A stretch of 64,000 nt of DNA, taken from positions 186,001 through 250,000 of the forward strand of contig JBGUPJ010000048.1 of assembly GCA_045130235.1 (NCBI GenBank), written 5' to 3'. The number at the start of each line of letters is the position of its first letter. The first letter of the stretch is position 1. The notes beneath the pieces are model-generated. The model did not search any database. It was given only the letters and a program-made list of their open reading frames with translations, and was not told the DNA's origin. Shown in pieces: positions 51,721-60,700 of this stretch. This stretch comes from UBA1756 sp045130235. GTDB taxonomy: Bacteria > Bacteroidota > Bacteroidia > Bacteroidales > WCHB1-69. Position numbers and translations under genes: made by a program.

Positions 51721-53328
51721 TTACTTGTCCCATGCCCATTTCTTGTTGAGTTTGAACTTCTCGATGGTATAGGTCTTTTTGCCGCTCATGCCAAAGTAGA
51801 TGTCCTCGCCGTCCACCAGCCACACATCGTGGAAGGTCTGTCCGGCCTTGTTGGGCAGCATGATGACCTTCTTGTCGGTGCTGTAGTCCATACGGGCCAC
51901 TACGAGGCAGTTCTTGTCGGCGGTCTCGATTTCGGCGGCGTTCCACTCCTCACTGTCCTCTGCGTAATTGGCCAGCAGGTCGGTGTAGAGGATGAAAATC
52001 TCGCTGCCCTTCACCACGGGCACATAGCCAAGTCCGAGGTTATAGAAAGTGGGCGCTTTCGGTCTCGCGGTTTTTTCCTCCATGCGGAAAGCGGCGATGC
52101 GCTCGCCGTCGTCATGTGTGGTGACGATTTCGCTGGCCTGTGCGCTGGCATGGCGGTTCACCTTGATACAGCCGAGGTCGGTACCATTGAGGGTGAATCG
52201 GTTGCAGTAGATGTCGTTGGTGTGGTGGCGGTAGGCCATCGCACTTTTCTCGTTGTGCTGTTGTATGCTGGCATACTGCTCGCCCACCATCGCCACGATG
52301 TGGTCGGGCATCTCAAACAGGTAGTCGCATTTGACATAATAGTCGCTGTTTCTGAGATTATAGTACTCGTTGCCCTGTGTTTTGTCGAAAGGCGCGTGCG
52401 ATTTTTCGGTAATGCGCAACGGCTCATCTTTCACTACAAAAGTAAAATAGCCGGTGGTGTTGCTCTGCTGGGTCTCGTCGTAATAGCCGCCGATGAAGAG
52501 GTCTTTGTTCTCTAACCGCAGCATTTTCATCGAGTTCACAAAGCCGAAGTCGAGGGTTTCGGTGATGGAGCTGATGTTGCCATGGGTGCAGCTAAATAGC
52601 TGTACAGTAGGATTCTGTATGGTGGCATTCTTGCCTTTGGTGGCATACAGCAAGAGCAGAAGCTCGCCTTTGTCGCTCAGCTCGATGTCTTGGATGGAGA
52701 ACTTGTTTCCGGCGATGGTGGGCAGGAACTTGTCGTACCAAATCTCCTTGCCGGTGTTGTCGTAGATGTAGCAATAGAAGTAGGGTGCCTGGTTGCGGTC
52801 GTTGGGCACGATGAAGATCATGGCGTATTTCGAGTCGTCGGGCGACACGGCCACGTATTTCAATATCTCGCCACGGCCTGCCAGGTCCACCGACAGACGG
52901 TTCTCAGGAGTTAAAACCCGCACGCCATCCACATTTTTCTTGATGGGGTAGCGGGCCACCGAGTAGTCGAACGACTTCTTCTCGGCGTTGTAGCGGTAGT
53001 AGTAGCCGAACAGCTCCGAGCCGATGGCACGGGTGTAGAGGTGGTGGTAGCCTTCCGGTAGCTGGATATCTTCCTCAAAAGCTGTGCCGGTAGCCTTGTT
53101 GTAGGTCACCAGTCCCTGGTATTGCAGCTTCACGTTCGGACTGTAGGTCTCGAGGTAGAAGAGCGCGCTCTTGTCGCTGTTGCGGACGAGCGTGGGGGTG
53201 GAGAGGGAAGCCGAGCACTTCGGAATCGCAGCACCGCCGCCTTCGGTGAGGGGAGTCTGTGATTTGCTGGAAGGAATGAAAACTATTGTAAGTATAAGAA
53301 TAACAGAGAGTAATGCTGATTTTTTCAT
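51721..53328 (-). CDS. Large exported protein, unknown function
   Basis: A 535-residue protein from MKKSALLSVILILTIVFIPSSKSQ, a signal peptide; the 34 codons before it are AT-rich and contain a promoter-like box. The mature part is beta-rich with recurring segments of the type KYAMIFIVPNDRNQAPYFYCYIYDNTGKEIWYDKF and DKGELLLLLYATKGKNATI, suggesting a beta-propeller. No lipobox, no T9SS sorting domain and no catalytic motif. I do not recognise a family. It is separated from ispH by a heptamer repeat. Confidence 0.75.
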   Translation of the reverse strand: MKKSALLSVILILTIVFIPSSKSQTPLTEGGGAAIPKCSASLSTPTLVRNSDKSALFYLETYSPNVKLQYQGLVTYNKATGTAFEEDIQLPEGYHHLYTRAIGSELFGYYYRYNAEKKSFDYSVARYPIKKNVDGVRVLTPENRLSVDLAGRGEILKYVAVSPDDSKYAMIFIVPNDRNQAPYFYCYIYDNTGKEIWYDKFLPTIAGNKFSIQDIELSDKGELLLLLYATKGKNATIQNPTVQLFSCTHGNISSITETLDFGFVNSMKMLRLENKDLFIGGYYDETQQSNTTGYFTFVVKDEPLRITEKSHAPFDKTQGNEYYNLRNSDYYVKCDYLFEMPDHIVAMVGEQYASIQQHNEKSAMAYRHHTNDIYCNRFTLNGTDLGCIKVNRHASAQASEIVTTHDDGERIAAFRMEEKTARPKAPTFYNLGLGYVPVVKGSEIFILYTDLLANYAEDSEEWNAAEIETADKNCLVVARMDYSTDKKVIMLPNKAGQTFHDVWLVDGEDIYFGMSGKKTYTIEKFKLNKKWAWDK

Positions 53329-53388
53329 AAACTCTTTTTTTATTTCTATAAAATTTTTTGCCAAATTATAAATTTCAAAAAAAACGTG

Positions 53389-53396
53389 CAAATTTA
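53389..53396 (-). promoter_or_regulatory. Candidate -7 box for the 535-residue exported protein
   Basis: TAAATTTG on the minus strand, 60 bp upstream of the chosen start and inside the longer frame, which favours the shorter start. The surrounding 53340-53470 is strongly AT-rich with no gene. Confidence 0.4.
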
Positions 53397-53487
53397 TAAA
53401 AAAAATGGTTTGTTTTTGAATGAATTTCAAAAAAAATATTGGCTGAAGGAAAACAAAAGCGGATATCCGTGCTGGATGTTAAGAATT

Positions 53488-54393
53488 TTATTTTTTGAAT
53501 TGTGTCTGCACACACCACACCCCCGCCACAGCCATTACCGCACCGATAATTTTCATCGGCGGAAAGGCTTCATCGAGTACAAAAAAGGAGAAAAGACCTG
53601 TCACCACCGGGATGAGGTTGGTGAAGGTGTTGGCACGTGCCAGTCCAATGCGCTGAAGCGCAGTGATATAGAAGGTGTATGCGAGAGCGGAGCATAATAC
53701 CGCTAATAGGATGACGTCTCTGAAAACGACGGGATTGTTAAGTAAGGCGAATTGTTGGTGGATGTCGGAACCACCATGTAGGATGAGCATCACTGGCAGG
53801 ATAAGCAGAAGCCCGAAGGTGTTTTGGCAGGTGACAATGAAGATAGGGTTGTAGTGTTCGGAAATTTTCTTTAGGAAGAAGCTGTAGCCCACGGCTGTAC
53901 CTACTGCGCCGAACGCCAGAAGTATGCCGATGGGGTTGAAGTCGATTCCTCTGAACTCCGGCAGCAGCATCACAATGATACCGCCTACAGACACCACTAC
54001 GCCTGCCATGTTGAGCCACGACAGATTTTCTTTGAAGTAGAAGAAGGATAACAGTACTGTGAAAATGGGGATGGTGGCTATGATGACCGAAACGGTGGTG
54101 GCATCGGAATATTGGAGGCTGTATGTCTCAAAAATAAAGTATAGGAAAGGCTCAAAAAGACTGAGCAACAAGAGGTATAGCCAGTCTTTGGCAGGAATTT
54201 CTCGCAAAGGCTGGTGGAAGAACAACCTGCATACGATGGCTTGCAGAGCGGTGGCGATGAGTAGCCTGAGAAATAAGATGAAGATAGGGGAGAGGTGATG
54301 GTCGATGAGTTCTTTGGTGAAAACGAAAGATACCCCCCAGAAGCATACGGCGGTAATGATAAAGATGTAGTAAATGGGGGTGCGATTTCTCAT
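53488..54393 (-). CDS. EamA/DMT-family transporter
   Basis: A 301-residue protein with ten transmembrane helices in two EamA repeats: FIITAVCFWGVSFVFTKELIDHHLSPIFILFLRLLIATALQAI at the start and ILLAFGAVGTAVGYSFFLKKISEHYNPIFIVTCQNTFG at the middle. Members move small metabolites such as amino acids or nucleobases; the substrate cannot be inferred. It sits behind the secG terminator and appears to be its own unit. Confidence 0.9.
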   Translation of the reverse strand: MRNRTPIYYIFIITAVCFWGVSFVFTKELIDHHLSPIFILFLRLLIATALQAIVCRLFFHQPLREIPAKDWLYLLLLSLFEPFLYFIFETYSLQYSDATTVSVIIATIPIFTVLLSFFYFKENLSWLNMAGVVVSVGGIIVMLLPEFRGIDFNPIGILLAFGAVGTAVGYSFFLKKISEHYNPIFIVTCQNTFGLLLILPVMLILHGGSDIHQQFALLNNPVVFRDVILLAVLCSALAYTFYITALQRIGLARANTFTNLIPVVTGLFSFFVLDEAFPPMKIIGAVMAVAGVWCVQTQFKK

Positions 54394-54406
54394 GCGATTG
54401 CCCTCA

Positions 54407-54439
54407 AATGAAAAAGAGAGGATATGGGTCCTCTCTTTT
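54407..54439 (-). terminator. Intrinsic terminator after secG
   Basis: A perfect 11-bp stem, AAAAGAGAGGA (54412-54422) with TCCTCTCTTTT (54429-54439), loop of six. On the minus strand it ends in a T run, 22 bp after the secG stop. It closes the operon sigma-54 activator, lptE, TPR protein, secG. The A/T-rich flanks make it potentially two-way. Confidence 0.9.
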
Positions 54440-54461
54440 CGTATTGATAAAAATTGCTATG

Positions 54462-54734
54462 CTATTCTTCAGCTTGTTCAGTATCTTGTGCCTGCGGATG
54501 AGCCTCCAAATAATGGCTTTTGGAGATAAATGCGGTGGTCAGACAGAGCACAAAAACTAATGCGGCTAATGACCACGTGATGACTTCCACAATGTTGGTG
54601 GTTTTTCTTACACCCATAATTTGGTTGGCACCAGCGAAATTAGAGGCCAAACCTCCGCCCTTGGATTCCTGAATGAGTACAAAAAAGGCTAATGCTATGC
54701 AGAGAAAAATGATAAATACAGCTAAAACTACCAT
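54462..54734 (-). CDS. secG: Preprotein translocase subunit SecG
   Basis: A 90-residue protein with two transmembrane helices (VLAVFIIFLCIALAFFVLIQESKGGGL and TNIVEVITWSLAALVFVLCLTTAFI) and the conserved loop ESKGGGLASNFAGANQIMGVRK between them. It is the small stimulating subunit of the SecYEG channel. Last gene of its operon; this order with lptE is usual in Bacteroidales. Confidence 0.94.
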   Translation of the reverse strand: MVVLAVFIIFLCIALAFFVLIQESKGGGLASNFAGANQIMGVRKTTNIVEVITWSLAALVFVLCLTTAFISKSHYLEAHPQAQDTEQAEE

Positions 54735-54755
54735 TGTATTCTTTGATTTTTTTTG

Positions 54756-55298
54756 TTAATTTTTCTTTTTCTTAATTTCTTGAATTTGGGCTGCAAAGTA
54801 ACAACTTTTTTCTGGAAAATGCAAGCATAATTTTTTATAAATTTTGATGGCCTTCCCAGGGTAGCCTTGTTCGAGGTAAAGCTTTGCTAATGTTTCACTT
54901 ACGATTTCTGGATTCTCCACAAGGCTGGGTTTGCTGTAGTTGATATTGCCGTCGTGCTTTTCGGGGTCGAACTGAATTTTCGGCGTTTCTTCCGAAAATT
55001 CTGCAATCAGCTGCGTGATGAGTGAGTCCTGGTCCACATCGGCGGGACGGATGTGTGGTTGCGGGGCGGCTGCGGGCTGCTGGAGCTGAACTTCCTTGAG
55101 GGTGAACTCAACGAAGCGGGCGCGGTTGGCGACATAGAGCAGCAGACGGGGACGCTCCAGTATGGCCTCGCCGGGATGGAGCTGCGATAGCATCTTGAGG
55201 TACAGCATCGCCGAGAGCGACGAGGCGGGATACTCCTCGCACTGACGCTTCAGCAGGGTAAGGCTTTCTTCGCTGATGGGATAGGATAGGTTGTTCAT
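54756..55298 (-). CDS. TPR-like protein of the lptE-secG operon
   Basis: A 180-residue protein starting at MNNLSYPISEESLTLLKRQCEEYP, ten bases after the lptE stop; an earlier start overlaps lptE. The C-terminal 50 residues (VSETLAKLYLEQGYPGKAIKIYKKLCLHFPEKSCYFAAQIQEIKKK) form a single TPR-like helix pair. The middle is a Pro/Ala-rich linker. No signal peptide. The same unnamed gene is normally found between lptE and secG in this order, so a role in envelope biogenesis is plausible. Confidence 0.8.
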   Translation of the reverse strand: MNNLSYPISEESLTLLKRQCEEYPASSLSAMLYLKMLSQLHPGEAILERPRLLLYVANRARFVEFTLKEVQLQQPAAAPQPHIRPADVDQDSLITQLIAEFSEETPKIQFDPEKHDGNINYSKPSLVENPEIVSETLAKLYLEQGYPGKAIKIYKKLCLHFPEKSCYFAAQIQEIKKKKN

Positions 55299-55308
55299 AA
55301 ATAATAAA

Positions 55309-55839
55309 TTACCAATTGACAAATGCCTTGTTGAATATGTCTTCGGTGAGGGCCTCGTTGATTTGATCGACCAAAGAACTTTCTATGGAGGTGAAATTTT
55401 GAGTGCTGGAGTAGTCGGCGTAGCGCGAGAACGACTGCTCGAAGTTCTGCGTCTCGTCGAACTTGTTGGTGAACGACACGTTCACGGTGATGGTGAGCCG
55501 GTTCATGGCGGCGGTCTCATCGCCCTGGATGGCCACGGGACGTATGCTGTACCCAGTGATAGAGCCTTCGATGGTGTAGTCGCCGTTGTGTTTGTTGTCC
55601 ACGATGGTCAGAGGTGTTTGTCCTTGTACTCTGTCTTTCAGCGCATTAGTGAACTGCTGGCTGAGGGTAGGGTTGACCAGCGTGGCGTTGTTGCGGAAGG
55701 TCTGGATGTAAACCGTCTTGGCTCGGGCGTCGATGCTGCTGCCGGTGAGCGACACCGACATGCGGCAGCCTCCGAGGAGGATACTGCCCGCGAGCATGAG
55801 CATCAGGGCGAGGATGTGACGGCGGTTTTTAGAGTCCAT
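55309..55839 (-). CDS. lptE: LPS-assembly lipoprotein LptE
   Basis: A 176-residue lipoprotein: signal ILALMLMLAGSILLGGC with lipobox LGGC, then the LptE fold (MSVSLTGSSIDARAKTVYIQTFRNNATLVNPTLSQQFTNALKDRVQGQTPLTIV... DYTIEGSITGYSIRPV). It plugs the LptD barrel that places LPS at the surface. The start overlaps the 3' end of the sigma-54 activator gene by 11 bp. Confidence 0.9.
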   Translation of the reverse strand: MDSKNRRHILALMLMLAGSILLGGCRMSVSLTGSSIDARAKTVYIQTFRNNATLVNPTLSQQFTNALKDRVQGQTPLTIVDNKHNGDYTIEGSITGYSIRPVAIQGDETAAMNRLTITVNVSFTNKFDETQNFEQSFSRYADYSSTQNFTSIESSLVDQINEALTEDIFNKAFVNW

Positions 55840-57049
55840 ACTTCATGATTTTACGGTACAGGGTGCGTTCCGAGATGCCGAGTTCTTGTGCGGCTGCGCG
55901 CCGTTTGCCGTTGTGCTTTTTCAAGGTGGCGATAATCTTCTCCTTGGTGGCTTCGGCTATGGTCTCGTTCTCGGCCTCATCGTCAGGGACGATGGTGGGG
56001 GTTACAAATTCGGGTTCTTCGATATGCTCTTCAGAGTTTGTTTCTATCTTTTTGTCTGTTAATAAATTATGATGATAAGCTTCAGAAGTAGAAGTGCGGT
56101 TCCCGCTCTGACGGATGATAATTTCTTGGAACAGCTGTTTGAGGAAATCGACCTCGCCGCGCAGCTGGCGCACCTCTTGTGCCAGGGCATCGTGGTTGTA
56201 GTCGTAGTTCCGGTCATGAGAGGTGCGCACCACGGCCACGTCGAATCTCGTGGTGGGGGTGTCGGCCAGCGACTTTTCGAGAATGTCGCGGGTGATGTTT
56301 CGTGTGGCCTCAACGATGGAAAGGCGTTCCACCAGGTGTTTGAGCTGGCGTATGTTGCCGGGCCATGGGTAGTTCTCGAGAAATTCTACTGCGTCGTCGG
56401 TGAGGGAGATTTCCGGCACGTGGTATTGTTCGGAGGCTTGGACGGCGAAGTGGGTGAAGAGGGGGAGTATGTCCTCCTTGCGCTCGCGCAGGGCGGGCAC
56501 GCGGATGGGGATGGTGCTGATGCGGAAGTAGAGGTCGGCGCGGAACTTGCCGCGGGCCACGCTGTCTCTGAGGTCGGCGTTGGTGGCGGCGATAATACGC
56601 ACGTTGGTGGTGCGCACGTTGGAGGAGCCGACGCGCAGGTACTGGCCGGTCTCGAGCACGCGTAGCAGGCGGGCTTGTGTGCTGAGGGGCATCTCACCCA
56701 CCTCATCGAGGAAAAGGGTGCCGCCGTTGGCGCTCTCGAAATAGCCTTGGCGTACATCAGCCGCGCCGGTGAATGAGCCCTTCTCATGTCCGAACAGCTC
56801 CGAGTCGATGGTGCCCTCCGGGATGGAGCCGCAGTTGATGGAGATGAAGTTATTGTGCTTGCGTGCGCTGTTCTCCTGGATGATGCGCGCGATATTCTCC
56901 TTGCCCACGCCGTTCTCGCCCACAATCAGCACCGCCTCGTCGGTGGGGGCCACGCGCAGGGCAGTCTCAATGGCGCGATCCAGCTCCGCCGAAAAGCCCA
57001 CAATACCATGCCGCCGCTTGATTTCCTGTATTTTTTCTTCCAACGTCAT
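55829..57049 (-). CDS. Sigma-54-dependent transcriptional activator
   Basis: A 406-residue AAA+ activator without an N-terminal receiver. Walker A is GENGVGKE (44-51), the sigma-54 loop GSFTGA (91-96, the Ser form of GAFTGA) and Walker B GGTLFLDEVGE (109-118). The C-terminal Fis-type helix-turn-helix is KKHNGKRRAAAQELGISERTLYRKIMKYGL. An acidic, Ser/Thr-rich linker joins the two. Lacking a sensor domain, it may be held active or controlled by another protein. It leads the lptE-secG operon. Confidence 0.92.
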   Translation of the reverse strand: MTLEEKIQEIKRRHGIVGFSAELDRAIETALRVAPTDEAVLIVGENGVGKENIARIIQENSARKHNNFISINCGSIPEGTIDSELFGHEKGSFTGAADVRQGYFESANGGTLFLDEVGEMPLSTQARLLRVLETGQYLRVGSSNVRTTNVRIIAATNADLRDSVARGKFRADLYFRISTIPIRVPALRERKEDILPLFTHFAVQASEQYHVPEISLTDDAVEFLENYPWPGNIRQLKHLVERLSIVEATRNITRDILEKSLADTPTTRFDVAVVRTSHDRNYDYNHDALAQEVRQLRGEVDFLKQLFQEIIIRQSGNRTSTSEAYHHNLLTDKKIETNSEEHIEEPEFVTPTIVPDDEAENETIAEATKEKIIATLKKHNGKRRAAAQELGISERTLYRKIMKYGL

Positions 57050-57068
57050 CCTTCAAAATTTGCGGCTG

Positions 57069-57076
57069 CAAACTTA
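57069..57076 (-). promoter_or_regulatory. Candidate -7 box for the sigma-54 activator operon
   Basis: TAAGTTTG on the minus strand, 19 bp upstream of the activator start. It is only 13 bp from the plus-strand box for ruvA, so the divergent promoters lie nose to nose. Confidence 0.4.
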
Positions 57077-57089
57077 CAAAAATTATTCG

Positions 57090-57097
57090 TATTTTTG
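57090..57097 (+). promoter_or_regulatory. Candidate -7 box for ruvA-sprA
   Basis: TATTTTTG, 79 bp upstream of the ruvA ATG. It matches TAnnTTTG and drives toward ruvA and sprA. No -33 TTTG at normal spacing. Confidence 0.4.
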
Positions 57098-57176
57098 CAG
57101 GCTAAAAGTTCGCTAATGAAAAATCAAGTTAGATACACTTATCCTCCCATCTTTTAATCCCTTCATCTTTTCATCC

Positions 57177-57767
57177 ATGATCAACCACATCAAAGGCACT
57201 ATCATCGAAAAAAATCCCGCTTACGTCATCTTGGAGACAGCCGGCGGCGTAGGCTACTATATTCATATCTCGCTCAACACCTTCTCGCAACTCAAGGACG
57301 AGCAGCAGGTGACCTTGCTCACCCATTTTGTGGTGAAGGAGGATGCCCAGCTGCTGTACGGTTTCCACGAGGAGGCCGAAAGGTCGCTCTTCAGAATGCT
57401 GATTGCGGTGAACGGCATCGGTCCCAACACGGCCTGTCTGGTGCTTTCCGCCCTCTCGGTGCAGGATTTGGCCAACGCCATCGCCTCGCAAGACCTTCGT
57501 ACGATTCAGTCCATCAAAGGAATAGGGGCCAAGACCGCCCAGCGCCTGGTGATGGAACTGAAAGACAAGATTGCCAAGGCCTCTTTAGGGGTGCAAGATA
57601 ATTTTTCACAAAATTACAATAATAATAAAATAGAAGCGTTATCTGCTTTGGTCGCTTTGGGCTTCGCTAAAAATATGGCGGAAAAAGTGCTGGATGGAAT
57701 TATGAAGAAGGAGGGTTCAGAGTTGACCGTTGAAGAGTTGATAAAGAAAGCATTAAAACTGTTGTAA
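57177..57767 (+). CDS. ruvA: Holliday junction helicase subunit RuvA
   Basis: A 196-residue RuvA: OB domain 1-62 (INHIKGTIIEKNPAYVILETAGGVGYYIHISLNTF), tandem helix-hairpin-helix domain about 70-140 (LFRMLIAVNGIGPNTACLVLSAL and TIQSIKGIGAKTAQRLVMELKDKI), flexible linker, and domain III (IEALSALVALGFAKNMAEKVLDGIMKKEG) that contacts RuvB. It binds four-way junctions. Alone here without ruvB or ruvC; sprA follows in the order usual for Bacteroidota. Confidence 0.96.
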   Translation: MINHIKGTIIEKNPAYVILETAGGVGYYIHISLNTFSQLKDEQQVTLLTHFVVKEDAQLLYGFHEEAERSLFRMLIAVNGIGPNTACLVLSALSVQDLANAIASQDLRTIQSIKGIGAKTAQRLVMELKDKIAKASLGVQDNFSQNYNNNKIEALSALVALGFAKNMAEKVLDGIMKKEGSELTVEELIKKALKLL

Positions 57768-57792
57768 TTTAGTAAAAATCAGTCTGTTAAAA

Positions 57793-60700
57793 GTGACCTA
57801 CCGAAAACTAAAATTCCCATATATACTTGCGTTTCTCGTCGCTACTGCCTGCTGCTCCCTCCTTTGGGCTATAACTGTGCCTGAAGGCCACTCTCGTTAT
57901 GGTCGCACCGAAGCGATAGCCGAAATTGACGAGCCTTCCGTGCTGGAGCAGCCGCTGGTTTCGCCCAGTCCCATCACCCCGCCCCCCGACACAGGCCTCC
58001 GCTCGCCCATTCCTTCCTACGACAACAACCCGCTGGATGAGGACCAGTACTACAGTCCTTTCCACCTCTCCACCCCCTCCGCCTATCACACCGAAATCGT
58101 ATTCGACTCTACCACCAATACTTACCGATTCCAAAATATGATCGGTAACACGCCATTCGGCCCTAGCGCCGACATGACGATTGACGAGTATATCGACTAC
58201 GATCTGCGGCAGTCCATCAGCAACTACTGGCGTGAGCGCGGCGCCTCCTACACCTCCCATGGCAACCGACGCGGCGGCGGACTGATTCCGCAACTCCACG
58301 TGGGCGGCGACATTTTCGAGACCATCTTCGGTAGCAACACCATCGACATCCGTCCCTCCGGCAATGTCGAGTTGATTTTTGGCGTGCTGCACAACCGTAC
58401 CGATAACTATTCGCTCCCCATCAAACAGCGCAGGGTTACCCAGTTCAATTTCGATGAGAACATCCAGCTGAACGCCCTTGCGAAAATCGGCGACAAGATT
58501 GAGTTCAACCTCAACTACAACACCGAGGCCATGTTTGATTTTGAGCAGGAGATGAAGCTCAAATTTGAGGGAAAAGAGGATGACATTCTGCAATTGATTG
58601 AGTTTGGTAACGTGTCGCTGCCGCTCAACAGCACCTTGATTTCGGGCAGCCAGAGCCTTTTCGGTATCAAGACACAGTTGAAGTTCGGCAAGCTGATGGT
58701 GACGGCTGTGGCATCAGAGAAAAAATCCGAATCACAGACAATTACGGTAACTGGCGGTGCGCAGACCAACGACTTCTATATCAAAGCCGATGAATATGAC
58801 GAAAACCGCCATTACTTCCTCAACCAATTCTTTAGAGACCATTATAACCAATATCTCTCCACCCTTCCGTTGGTGAGTTCTCCGATTGTCATCACCAAGA
58901 TTGAGGTTTGGCGCACCACCATAGGTTCTGCCACCACAGATAATCGTAATATTGTGGCTTTCACCGATTTGGGTGAGAATAATCCGCAGTTTGCAGGTTT
59001 TAATGGCACCCCCGGCGTTTATTATCCCTGCGATTCCGCCAACACACTCCCGCTGATTATCGACACATCGCTGTACCGCAACCTCGCTACGGTGAACAAC
59101 AACTTGCACGCCCGTGGACTTACCTCCGGCGTGGACTACGAGAAGGTGGAGAGCGCCCGTCTGCTTTCCTCTTCCGAATATACCTTCAACCCCCAGTTGG
59201 GTTTCATCTCCCTTAACACCTCCCTCACCTCCGACCAGGTGCTGGCTGTGGCGTACCAATATACTATTATTGGTGATGAGCACATCTACCAGGTGGGCGA
59301 GTTCTCCAACGAGGTGAGCGCGCCCGACTGTATCCGTGTGAAGTTGCTCAAGAGCACCACCCTCGACACCAAGTCGCCGTTGTGGGATTTGATGATGAAG
59401 AATGTCTATAGTTTGAACGCCTATCAGGTTTCGCCTGAAGACTTTATTCTGAACATACTTTATACTGGTGATGACGAAGGCGTGGCCAACGGCTTCTTCA
59501 ATTTGGGAAGTGAGAAAAACATCCCGCTCATCCGCTTGTTGGGTGTGGACCGATTGAACAAGCAACAGGATACGATCTCTGATGGTATTTTCGACTTTAT
59601 TGATAATGCGGCCACCCGGGGCGGTACCATCAATGCACAGAACGGTAAGGTGTATTTCCCGACCGTTGAGCCGTTCGGCAAGGACTTGCGGGCGGTGCTC
59701 ACTGAGCCGGAAATTGCTGACAGATATGCTTTTGATACCCTTTATCGCACCACCAAGACCCTCGCCAAGCAATATACTGCTAAGGATAAATATTACTTGG
59801 AAGGTAGTTATAAGTCAAGCTATGGTTCGGAGATTTCGCTGAATGCCATGAATGTGCCGGAAGGGTCGGTGAAGGTGACGGCAGGTGGTATCACGCTGAC
59901 CGAGAATGTGGACTATACCGTGAACTACAGCATGGGTACGGTCTCCATCATCAACTCGGGTGTGCTCAACTCAGGTACGCCTATCACCATTTCGTTGGAG
60001 AACCGTTCTGGGTTTGTGCAGAACGAGCAGCGTATGTTCGGCCTCAACCTCGACTACGGTTTCAACGAGAACTTCAACATCGGGGCTACCGTTCTCAACT
60101 TGAGCGAAAGACCGCTGACCGAGAAGGTGAACTACGGCGACGAGCCGATCAACAATACGATTTGGGGCATGAACTTCAACTACAAGACGAAGATGCCCTG
60201 GGTGACTAAGGCCGTTGACCTGTTGAGTTTCCACAGCACCACCACGGAGTCTAACCTCCAGTTGGAAGGCGAGTTTGCCCATTTCATTCCGGGTCATTCG
60301 CGCGCCATCGGCAGGGGCGAGGAGGGAACTACCTACATCGATGACTTTGAGGCCGCCAAATCCACCAACGACCTGCGTTCTATCTACAAATGGCACCTGG
60401 CCTCTACGCCTCAGGGACAGATGCAGATGTTCCCGGAGGCCATCACTTCCGAGTCGGATCCGGAGCGCCGGCAGCTCGCTTACGGTTTCAACCGCGCCCG
60501 CTTCTGCTGGTACATCATCGACCCGGTGTTCTATCGCAACAACAACGCCACTCCCTCCAACCTGACGGTGGACGACCAGTCGGCGCCCTACGCCCGTGAG
60601 GTGTATGAGACCGAGCTTTTCCCCAACAGAGAGAATGGACAGTCCACTCCGACCAACCTCTCCGTGCTCAACTTGGCCTTCTATCCGTCGGAAAGAGGTC

